From assembly GCA_050733695.1 (NCBI GenBank), contig JBOHTO010000066.1:1-12514 (forward strand): a stretch of DNA of 12,514 nt, read 5' to 3'. Position numbers and translations under genes: made by a program. Positions 1 through 5,988 of the stretch are shown here, one piece after another (position 1 is the first letter of the stretch; each line of letters opens with the position of its first letter). The notes beneath the pieces were generated by a model. It searched no databases. It saw only the letters and a list, made by a program, of their open reading frames with translations, and was not told where the DNA came from. Source of the DNA: JBOHTO01 sp050733695 (GTDB lineage Bacteria; Gemmatimonadota; Gemmatimonadetes; Gemmatimonadales; Gemmatimonadaceae).

Positions 1-33
1 GCCCCCCCCGCCCCCCCCGCCCCCCCCGCCCCC
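1..33. repeat. 9-base tandem repeat (G + C8) inside the mannosidase gene
   Basis: G residues occur at exactly 1, 10, 19 and 28, separated by runs of eight C (the last run has five), giving three full 9-base units and a partial one. On the minus strand each unit reads GCG GGG GGG, i.e. Ala-Gly-Gly, in frame with the mannosidase. Because the period is a multiple of three, unit-number changes would keep the frame, while slippage inside a C8 run would break it. The repeat reaches the window edge, so its full length is unknown and a sequencing or assembly artefact cannot be excluded. Confidence 0.8.
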
Positions 34-2513
34 ATCGCGCCGAGCGTCGAGCGCAGCGTCTCGCCGGCGAGTGGGTGCAGGAAGTCGTCGGCCGCGCGCT
101 CGATGGAATCGATCGTCGCGCTGTCGCGCGCACCGTGCAGCATGAAGGCCAGCTCGGCGGCGAACGGGCCGAGGCACTCCGCGTCGGGCGTGTTCATCGG
201 CCAGCCGGCATGCCCCGGCCGCTCGGGCAGGTCGTTGCGCGAGAGCTGATCAACTCCGCGGAAGATCGTGATGGCGACCTCGCCGGCGGGCGTTACCTCG
301 TACTCCGCGAGGCCGTCGCTGAAGACCGTAACACCCGCCACCGGCGCGAACAGCGAGACGTAGCGATGCAGCGGGGCGGTGGGCGCGGGGATCTCCATCG
401 CACGATCAACGGCCGGAACATCGAGTTGTACGCGCCGGATCGGACCGAATGCAGCATCGGCGTACACATCGCCGCCTGCGAGCCCGGTCGCCACCAGAAG
501 GCGCAGTCGGTGCCCGGGGTGAGTGTTGTCGCCGCGCACGGAGATGCGCAGTACCGGGGCGCCAGCGTCCAGCGTCAGCCGGACCGCGACCGTCGTGCCC
601 GGCGCACCAACGCGCGCGCGACGACTGCGTGCGGGCATCGTGCGACCGCCGTCGCCCGACTCCCGTCCGGCAAGGGGGATTCGCCAGCGAGTGTCCAGTG
701 TGCCACGAAGCGGCCCACTGTGCACGACACGACTGCTGTCGGCTCGCGCGACGGTGACAGCCCTGCCGCCAACGGAGTGGGTGTAGAGGTCGCCGCGTTC
801 CGGCGTATCCTCGAACGACAGCAGCGATCGGATCTCGCGTCCCGTGTTCCCGCTAGCGTGTTCAGCACCGGCGCGTTCGCCGGCCGCCGCCAGCCCGGCG
901 AAACTCACCCGCCCGTCATCACCCACGCGCACCCGGACATGATCGTTCGCGAGCTCGCCGGCACTTGCCTTGACGTCGGGACCCGGTGCGTGCGGCGGTG
1001 CCGCCGGCCTGCCGATCGCGAGCGATCGAATGCCATAGCCCGGCATCGGCGGAATCCATGCGACCGCACGCGCCACCCTCACGATGTCGTCATCGGGATA
1101 GTGTCTTGGCGCCTCGACCCGGTCGTGGCGGAGCGTCGCCTTTCCCAGCGATTGAATCCGCACGGCGCCCCCCTCGATGGACAGGCGACGCGGGAGTGCG
1201 CTGAGCGCTGGCACCGTTCCGGATCCCGGCCCGACAGGGATGTGCTGGACGAAATCCAGAAGTTCGATCTCCGCGACGCCGCCGCGCTCCCGGGCGGCCG
1301 GGTTCCGCACGACGAGAACCGGTCGCCATCGGTCGACATTCTCGCGAGCGGAATCCTCATCGTGACCGAGCAGCTCGAGCCTGGCGTCGCGGGCGATTCC
1401 GGCGGCCTGCGCCTGGGCATCGTCCAGCCGGGATTCCATCGCGCGTGCAACCCCATCGCTGGCGCAGCCGCAGAGCGTGTCGTGCGGATGGCAGAGCAGC
1501 AGTGACCGCCATGCTATCGACAGCAACGCGCGACGCCGCATGCCACCGCTCAGCGCAGCGAGCGCCGACCATGGTTCGGCTTCGCGGATCAGCAGCCGCT
1601 CGACAATCGCGTTGCGACGCTTCTGCTGCGCACGGGCAGAGAAAGTCCCCTGGAGAGTCCACGTGTAGCCGTAGGAATCGCGCAGTTCGCCCGCTACCTC
1701 CGGGATGTCCGCTGCCTGCGCGCGGCGCGATACCGACTCGGCGAAGCTTGAAAGGGAACTCACCCGCACCACGTCCGGTTCTGCCACACGCCCGAGTGCG
1801 GTCGCCGCGTCGCTGAAATCGCGCTGCAGCGCGTGATGATCCGCGCCGTTGAGCACGATCACCACGCCGAGCCGCGATCTCGGAGCCAGCTCAGCCCGGA
1901 TCGACCGCCACCGATCGCGGGCGGCACCGTCGCCTGTTGGGAGGTTGGCCCCAAGCCCATACCCGGCGCGGGAGAGATGGTGAACAGGAACGCCAGCACC
2001 GTCCGGCGCGCACCAGAGTACGGTGTCTCCCGGGGGCCAGCGATCGCCGCCGTAACCGCGCCAGAGGATGATCAGCTCACAGCCGAACTCGCGCGCGAGC
2101 ATGGGCAGTGCCGCCGGGTGCCCGAACGAATCGGGACAGTAGAGCACCGGCGGAGCTGTGGCGCGGAGCGCCCTGAGCGTCCGCCGCCCCGCCAGCAGAT
2201 TGCGCACGAGCGCCTCGCTCGACGGTATCAGCTCGTCGGCGAGAACGAACCAGGGACCAGCCTCGAGTCCGCCTGCGCGCAACTGCGCGCCGAGCTCTGC
2301 GGCGCGCTCTGGACGGACAGCGAGATAATCCTCCAGAACGACGGTTTGCCCGTCCAGCAGGAAGGACGGCGGTGCGGGGTCACGACGATCGAGAAGCTCA
2401 TCTACGAGCGGCACGAGCCGCTGTCGGAAGCGCACTGCCGGTTCGTACCACTCGCGGTCCCAGTGTGTGTGCGGGACCAGATGTACTTCGAGATGTCCCG
2501 GGCCCGCGTCCAC
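1..2513 (-). CDS. GH38 alpha-mannosidase, C-terminus cut off by window edge
   Basis: Retaining, metal-dependent alpha-mannosidase of glycoside hydrolase family 38; 837 residues are visible with no internal stop and the frame is open at base 1. The N-terminal catalytic domain (about 1-265) begins with VPHTHWDREW, where H17 and D19 match the family's metal ligands. PDSFGH follows, with D128 as the expected nucleophile/metal ligand, and NGADHH lies at 222-227. The middle helical domain (about 275-355) has YGYTWTLQG and HPHDTLCGC; H344 is the likely fourth metal ligand. The remainder is the beta-rich C-terminal region, including GDNTHPGHRLRL. Bacterial members usually run 850-1000 residues, so perhaps 50-150 are missing. 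The GTG start sits 5 bases after the upstream stop codon; no closer in-frame start precedes the conserved H-x-H-W-D, and no Shine-Dalgarno is evident, suggesting translational coupling. No signal peptide, so probably cytoplasmic. It is the last visible gene of a five-gene operon. The family assignment is firm; the natural substrate is not known. Confidence 0.95.
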   Translation of the reverse strand, partial: MDAGPGHLEVHLVPHTHWDREWYEPAVRFRQRLVPLVDELLDRRDPAPPSFLLDGQTVVLEDYLAVRPERAAELGAQLRAGGLEAGPWFVLADELIPSSEALVRNLLAGRRTLRALRATAPPVLYCPDSFGHPAALPMLAREFGCELIILWRGYGGDRWPPGDTVLWCAPDGAGVPVHHLSRAGYGLGANLPTGDGAARDRWRSIRAELAPRSRLGVVIVLNGADHHALQRDFSDAATALGRVAEPDVVRVSSLSSFAESVSRRAQAADIPEVAGELRDSYGYTWTLQGTFSARAQQKRRNAIVERLLIREAEPWSALAALSGGMRRRALLSIAWRSLLLCHPHDTLCGCASDGVARAMESRLDDAQAQAAGIARDARLELLGHDEDSARENVDRWRPVLVVRNPAARERGGVAEIELLDFVQHIPVGPGSGTVPALSALPRRLSIEGGAVRIQSLGKATLRHDRVEAPRHYPDDDIVRVARAVAWIPPMPGYGIRSLAIGRPAAPPHAPGPDVKASAGELANDHVRVRVGDDGRVSFAGLAAAGERAGAEHASGNTGREIRSLLSFEDTPERGDLYTHSVGGRAVTVARADSSRVVHSGPLRGTLDTRWRIPLAGRESGDGGRTMPARSRRARVGAPGTTVAVRLTLDAGAPVLRISVRGDNTHPGHRLRLLVATGLAGGDVYADAAFGPIRRVQLDVPAVDRAMEIPAPTAPLHRYVSLFAPVAGVTVFSDGLAEYEVTPAGEVAITIFRGVDQLSRNDLPERPGHAGWPMNTPDAECLGPFAAELAFMLHGARDSATIDSIERAADDFLHPLAGETLRSTLGAMGAGGAGGAGG

Positions 2514-2518
2514 CCGTG

Positions 2519-2671
2519 CTACGGAACCGGTCGCCGTCCCGTTACCAGACGGTACACTATCACGATCGCCGCGATCACGAGGAGCAGGTGGATCAGCCCC
2601 CCCGCGATGTTGAACACGAACGCACCGAGCAACCAGAGGACGAGTATAACGACCACTATGGTCCAGATCAT
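2519..2671 (-). CDS. Small two-TM protein, lmo0937 family
   Basis: A 50-residue, strongly hydrophobic protein. Two predicted membrane helices (about 3-22 and 24-44) are joined by a short Asn/Gly turn (FNIAGGLIHLL), followed by a basic tail (RLVTGRRPVP). This pattern, including LWLLG near the start and GGLIHLLLVIA in the second helix, matches the lmo0937-type membrane protein family, whose function is not established. The ATG is well placed behind GAGAGGA with a 6-base spacer, one of the clearest ribosome-binding sites in the window. It lies 30 bases after the DUF488 stop codon and 5 bases before the mannosidase start, so it is an operon member. Homologues are often isolated stress-associated ORFs; I infer no specific role here. 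Confidence 0.85.
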   Translation of the reverse strand: MIWTIVVVILVLWLLGAFVFNIAGGLIHLLLVIAAIVIVYRLVTGRRPVP

Positions 2672-2701
2672 TTTGGTTCCTCTCGGGAAAGCGTGAGTTG
2701 G

Positions 2702-3292
2702 TCAGCCCTCGTGCTCCTCCAGGGCAACGGTCGTGCCGCGTGCCGCATCCAGCTCGCCCTGCTCCGGTGGATATGTGACCCGCCCATCGTCGACATGCGC
2801 GAACTTCGTGATCCTGTGCGGCGCGGCCGGAGAGCCGGTGCCAATGATATCGAACACCCGAATCTCGCGCGCAAGGAGGGCGTCAGCAACCAGCGACCGG
2901 TGGCACCGCCAGGGCACGGCCTCCGCGCACATGATGACGGTGCGCGCACCTTCACCGAAAGCGATGAGATGCTCCAGCCCGCGCTCGAACTCCGGCGTCG
3001 TCATGTAATCAGCGTATCCGTGAAAGCTCGCGTTGCGCCAGGCCGAGGGCGATGCGTCCGGGCGCACCCGGCGGCGGCCACCCAGTTCCGCGATATGCGC
3101 GTATCCGATCCCGGCCTCCCCCAGAGACGCCTCCAGCACCTCGCTGTCGAAGTGAGGGAAGCGGCGAGAGCCCGGGTGTGTGCGAATGTCAGCGACAAGT
3201 GTGATATCGTGGCGCCGAAGTAGCGCGAGGAACTCTTCCAGCGTGCGAGTGGAGTGGCCGATCGTGAAGATCTCCACCGCGTCACACCGCAT
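2702..3292 (-). CDS. DUF488 family protein
   Basis: A 196-residue soluble protein of the DUF488 family, whose biochemical function is not established. Visible family features are the N-terminal FTIGHSTRTLEEF (residues 9-21), VADIRTHPGSRRFPHF (33-48), the LGGRR element (70-74), FHGYADYM (90-97) and the C-terminal signature MCAEAVPWRCHR (121-132), with C122 and C130 as conserved cysteines. I place the start at the ATG 7 residues before the conserved IGHS core; a longer version starting near 3433 is possible in frame but its extra 47 residues are Arg-rich, unlike the family, and lie inside the upstream gene. The chosen start overlaps the upstream stop by 11 bases, consistent with translational coupling. 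It is the third gene of the operon. The neighbours do not reveal a role. The family assignment is confident. Confidence 0.9.
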   Translation of the reverse strand: MRCDAVEIFTIGHSTRTLEEFLALLRRHDITLVADIRTHPGSRRFPHFDSEVLEASLGEAGIGYAHIAELGGRRRVRPDASPSAWRNASFHGYADYMTTPEFERGLEHLIAFGEGARTVIMCAEAVPWRCHRSLVADALLAREIRVFDIIGTGSPAAPHRITKFAHVDDGRVTYPPEQGELDAARGTTVALEEHEG

Positions 3293-3761
3293 CCGGGCGG
3301 CGATGCTCACCCGCCGCCTCGTGCGAAGGCTCGCCAGCACGGGAGTGCTCTGCCCCGTCCTTGTGTTCCGTGTCGTGATGCAGCGCCTGGCGCCCGACGA
3401 AAATGCGGGCGGCACGCACGTCGTGGCCGACATCGATGAGCAGGATCGCGAGGTCGCCCGTGCCCCAGAGGAGACCGGCGAGCACGATCAGCCGGCTGCT
3501 CTCACCGAGCAGAGTCGGTATCGCGGCCGTACCCTGGGCGCGGAAGCCGGTGACGACCTCCGCGATCAGGAGCAGCACCAGAAGAACCGCCATTATCCTG
3601 AACAGCTTCGACAAGTAGCGGAGTCCCGTATACGGCTCCAGGTCACTGGCGCGCACGTGGAACAGCGGATCATCCGCGTGTCGACGGCCAGCGGTGGCAT
3701 CGCCCGCCTCGGCGTTCGTTCCCACCGCGGCGTCCCTCACTTCCGAATCATGCTCCGTCAT
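3282..3761 (-). CDS. Two-TM membrane protein of unknown function, His-rich tail
   Basis: A 159-residue protein I do not recognise as a named family. Its layout is a polar, acidic N-terminal segment (1-45), the element YTGLRYLSKLFR (44-55), a first hydrophobic helix (about 55-73), a short loop, a second helix (about 90-110) ending in LLIDVGHDVRAARIFVGR, and a hydrophilic tail (125-159) rich in His and Glu/Asp (H128, H129, H133, H139, H147, H153). An even number of helices would put both termini on the same side of the membrane. The ATG overlaps the stop codon of the M15 peptidase gene (ATGA) and has GGGAG seven bases upstream, so it is translated from the same message. The tail could bind metal, but that is speculation. 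It is a real gene by operon position, ribosome-binding site and membrane-protein composition. Confidence 0.8.
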   Translation of the reverse strand: MTEHDSEVRDAAVGTNAEAGDATAGRRHADDPLFHVRASDLEPYTGLRYLSKLFRIMAVLLVLLLIAEVVTGFRAQGTAAIPTLLGESSRLIVLAGLLWGTGDLAILLIDVGHDVRAARIFVGRQALHHDTEHKDGAEHSRAGEPSHEAAGEHRRPDAV

Positions 3762-4936
3762 CCGCCGTCTCCCGAGCCACGCCAGCGGGCGCGATACCCG
3801 CGGGTGTCCATGTGAATGAATGGTCCGTGCGATGAAGTGCCCGGATAGATTCCCGCGCCACCGACCAGCGCAGGGTGCTCGCGCTCGACGCGATCCACCG
3901 CCTCGAGAACCACACGCATGTCCTTCAGGTTCACCCGGCCGTTCCCGTCGAGATCGTCCCAGCGTCCTGCGCTGTCACGGTCGAAATAGATGTCCGCCGC
4001 ATCACCGTACATGTGCCTGCTCAGCGAGGCGCGTCCCGACGGATCACCGCCGCGCGAGTTGTACTGCGGTGTCCTGAACCCGCTCATCACGCGCACGCCA
4101 CTCACGTCGTGCCCGCGCGAGCGCAGATCGATGAGCACGAGCTCGAGCTTGTCGATCAGCGCCATGTCCAGCACGAGGTACTTCGGCCAGACGTCGACCT
4201 GCCCCTTCGTGAGAAAGTCGCGCAGCCGAAAGTGTTCCGAGACCGGCGTGTCCTGGTTGGTGCGCGTCACCTCCACGAAACCGCTGGGGTTGGCGTAGCC
4301 GGGACGGGTGAGGCGTCGGCGCTCCGCGGGCCAGGTCCCAAGATAGTACAGGCCAATCCGTCCCCTGCGCTTGTTGTCGAACGGCCGGGTTGTGATCACG
4401 CTGAAGTCGGCCACGGGGCGCACGACAGAACCTACCGCTACCGCCAGTTCCCAGACGCCTGGCTCGCTGGGCGCGACCGGGCTGTCGGCGGAGTTGACAC
4501 CATCCGGCGTGGAGTACTGCAGATGCGTGCCCGCCGGAAGCGAGTCGTGCGAGAGCTCTGCACCGCCCGCGCCGATGTTCGCCCGCAGCTTGCCGCTCAA
4601 GCCGCGCATCGGTACGAACAGCTCGAGCACGGCCTGCGTCAGATACGCTGTCGACGGTGCACGCACCGAAGTGAGCGCGGCGGTGACCGCCGCTGTAACC
4701 GGCGTGACCCGCGCGGAACTCGCAAGGGCGCCGCCTGCCGCAACGCCGGCACGCGTGGTCGCGATCGACCACGACCATCCCGCGGCGAACAGGAGTATGA
4801 CGAGCCCCGAGAAGACCTCGAAGATGCGCTCCACGCCCGGCGTGACGCCCGCCCGGTGCCAGCGGCTGGCCGGCCCCTCTGGCAGCCGGAGCGCTCGCTC
4901 CGCAGCTTCGAGAATCGGATGCCGCTGATCACTCAA
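3758..4936 (-). CDS. Membrane-anchored M15-type D,D-peptidase-like protein with EF-hand-like loop
   Basis: Predicted cell-wall peptidase, 392 residues. A single N-terminal membrane helix (about 38-60) follows a short cytoplasmic segment, placing the rest outside the cytoplasmic membrane. The middle (about 90-200) is an unassigned beta-rich-looking region. The C-terminal third resembles M15-family/DUF882-like zinc peptidases: HFRLRDFLTKG, then SGFRTPQYN, SRHMYGDAADI (H308 and D315 form the H-x6-D zinc pair) and FIHMD (H375 in H-x-D). These enzymes hydrolyse peptidoglycan stem peptides or D-Ala-D-Ala bonds; the exact specificity here is not known. Between the zinc motifs sits DLDGNGRVNLKD (328-339), a near-perfect EF-hand/dockerin-type calcium loop. 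I chose a TTG start (GGAGGA lies 10 bases upstream); a GTG 13 codons earlier, or one at codon 35, are alternatives. The open frame continues upstream under the divergent sod gene, but that part is not credible. First gene of the five-gene operon. Confidence 0.82.
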   Translation of the reverse strand: MSDQRHPILEAAERALRLPEGPASRWHRAGVTPGVERIFEVFSGLVILLFAAGWSWSIATTRAGVAAGGALASSARVTPVTAAVTAALTSVRAPSTAYLTQAVLELFVPMRGLSGKLRANIGAGGAELSHDSLPAGTHLQYSTPDGVNSADSPVAPSEPGVWELAVAVGSVVRPVADFSVITTRPFDNKRRGRIGLYYLGTWPAERRRLTRPGYANPSGFVEVTRTNQDTPVSEHFRLRDFLTKGQVDVWPKYLVLDMALIDKLELVLIDLRSRGHDVSGVRVMSGFRTPQYNSRGGDPSGRASLSRHMYGDAADIYFDRDSAGRWDDLDGNGRVNLKDMRVVLEAVDRVEREHPALVGGAGIYPGTSSHGPFIHMDTRGYRARWRGSGDGG

Positions 4937-5187
4937 GGTTTGCTGTTCCTCCGCCGGTGCCACGTGCTCCAGCCAGCCACCTGGCTCTGCAGTAGAGGCA
5001 AGAACCGTGTCGCCCCGCGCAGGCGACTCTCGGCCGCCTCGCAGGCCCTCGCATGTGTCTCGGCCAGCGCCGCAGGGCGGCGCAGCGGTGGCAAGAGCTC
5101 GGAGCGGTTCGACACTTGCAACGATCGTCGTTGAACGCTGCGACGGGGTCGCGCGGCAACCAACGACGAACCCACGGGAGATCCAAC
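4937..5187. other. Divergent intergenic spacer between peptidase operon and sod
   Basis: About 250 bases separate the peptidase start from the sod start, so promoters for both directions should lie here. Frames across it remain open simply because of the GC content, and the translated products look like unstructured Arg/Pro/Ala-rich noise. I see no convincing -35/-10 pair in either direction. The only distinct elements are the inverted repeat at 5119-5133 and the sod ribosome-binding site GGGAG at 5176-5180. If the peptidase gene actually starts at the upstream GTG, the spacer shrinks by 39 bases. Confidence 0.6.
5119..5133. promoter_or_regulatory. Perfect inverted repeat upstream of sod (possible operator)
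   Basis: CAACGA-TCG-TCGTTG is a perfect 6-base-arm inverted repeat with a 3-base centre, 54 bases before the sod start codon. Its size and position fit a dimeric repressor or activator site, but no regulator is identified and a palindrome of this size can arise by chance. Confidence 0.3.
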
Positions 5188-5826
5188 ATGGCACATACTC
5201 TTCCCAGACTTCCCTATGACTTCGGCGCGCTCGAGCCGCATATCGATGCGAAGACGATGGAGATCCACCACGGCAAGCATCACGCGACTTACGTGGAGAA
5301 ACTGAATGCTGCGTTGCAGAAGGCGCCCGAGCTCGAAAAGAAGTCGATCGACGACCTGATGCGAAGCATCTCCAGTGCACCCGAGTCCGTGCGAACCGCC
5401 ATTCGCAACAACGGCGGCGGTCACTGGAACCACTCCCTCTTCTGGCAGATCATGGCGCCCAGGGGCGGTGGTGAGCCGGACGGCGCCCTCGCGGATGCGA
5501 TCCGCAGCGGCTTCGGCAGCTTCGACAAGTTCAAGGAGCAGTTCGCGGAGGCCGGCAAGGGGCAATTCGGCTCCGGCTGGGCGTGGCTCGTGGTCGACGG
5601 CGGGCAACTCTCGGTCGAGAGTACGCCGAACCAGGACAATCCACTCATGCAGGGCCGCCAGTCGATCCTCGGGCTCGATGTGTGGGAGCACGCGTACTAT
5701 CTCAAGTACCAGAACAAGCGCCCGGACTACATTACCGCCTGGTGGAACGTGGTGAACTGGCCGGAAGTCGCAAAGCGCTTCGAGAAGTCGCGCGCGGGCG
5801 CCGCGATGGCCGGCAGCGCGCGCTAG
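5188..5826 (+). CDS. sodA: Superoxide dismutase, Mn-type (Fe/Mn family)
   Basis: Converts superoxide to oxygen and hydrogen peroxide in the cytoplasm. 212 residues, normal length for the family, no signal peptide. The N-terminal helical domain has MEIHHGKHHATYV and NHSLFW; the C-terminal alpha/beta domain has GSGWAWL and DVWEHAYYLKYQN. Metal ligands are H27, H82, D164 and H168. Gly76-78 in GGGHWNH together with Q149 in NQDNPLM is the arrangement seen in manganese enzymes (iron enzymes carry the active-site Gln in the N-terminal half), so manganese or cambialistic use is expected. The ATG is preceded by GGGAG with a 7-base spacer. The short C-terminal tail (RAGAAMAGSAR) is probably disordered. 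It is a single-gene unit, divergent from the peptidase operon and convergent with the antiporter. Metal preference is inferred from these residues only. Confidence 0.96.
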   Translation: MAHTLPRLPYDFGALEPHIDAKTMEIHHGKHHATYVEKLNAALQKAPELEKKSIDDLMRSISSAPESVRTAIRNNGGGHWNHSLFWQIMAPRGGGEPDGALADAIRSGFGSFDKFKEQFAEAGKGQFGSGWAWLVVDGGQLSVESTPNQDNPLMQGRQSILGLDVWEHAYYLKYQNKRPDYITAWWNVVNWPEVAKRFEKSRAGAAMAGSAR

Positions 5827-5908
5827 GGCGACGGCAGCGGGTCGCGCCAACCACGGCGCGGCCCACCCAACGGTGTAGCTCCACCACGAACACGAAATCC
5901 CCGACGTG

Positions 5909-5964
5909 GTCGTTCCCGCACACGCGGGAATCGCAACCCCGTCATTCGCGCGCACGCGGGAATC
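5909..5964. repeat. Pair of REP-like palindromic repeats between convergent genes
   Basis: Two 24-base copies, 5909-5932 and 5941-5964, share the pattern GTCrTTCsCGCrCACGCGGGAATC, differing at three positions and separated by 8 bases. Each can fold: copy 1 has a perfect 7-bp stem (TTCCCGC/GCGGGAA) with a 4-base loop; copy 2 has an 8-bp stem with one mismatch. The sequence type is the widespread intergenic 'CCCGC...GCGGGAAT' repeat that yields spurious translations such as IPACAGMT. Lying between convergent sod and antiporter stop codons, the hairpins could act as a bidirectional terminator or mRNA 3' stabiliser, although there is no following U-tract. Confidence 0.7.
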
Positions 5965-5988
5965 ATGTTGCTCCCCGGGGGGACTGCT

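Noticed and set aside
1..33. CRISPR-like regular repeat
   Set aside because: Nine-base period with no spacers; it is a simple tandem repeat in a coding frame.
75..1505. Long open frame on the plus strand (476 codons), and a second at 1833-2696
   Set aside because: Both lie antisense to the GH38 mannosidase, whose catalytic motifs are continuous on the minus strand; the plus-strand products are Arg/His/Pro-rich with no recognisable motif.
2372..3223. Plus-strand open frame of 283 codons
   Set aside because: It crosses the mannosidase, lmo0937 and DUF488 genes in antisense; its composition is typical of GC-driven shadow frames.
3875..5134. Plus-strand open frame of 419 codons
   Set aside because: Antisense to the M15 peptidase gene, which carries zinc motifs and a TM anchor; no domain visible in the plus-strand product.
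4929..5189. Small minus-strand gene of 86 codons ahead of the peptidase
   Set aside because: The product is Arg/Cys/Ala-rich without a motif, starts exactly at the sod start region, and has no ribosome-binding site; it is most likely a shadow frame in the spacer.
4933..5955. Minus-strand open frame starting with an IPACAGTTT-like peptide
   Set aside because: It begins in the REP-like repeats and runs antisense through sodA. PACAGMT-type peptides are a known artefact of translating such repeats.
5827..5988. Intrinsic terminator with U-tract between sod and the antiporter
   Set aside because: Hairpins are present (the REP-like pair) but no run of T follows on either strand, so I annotate repeats rather than a terminator.
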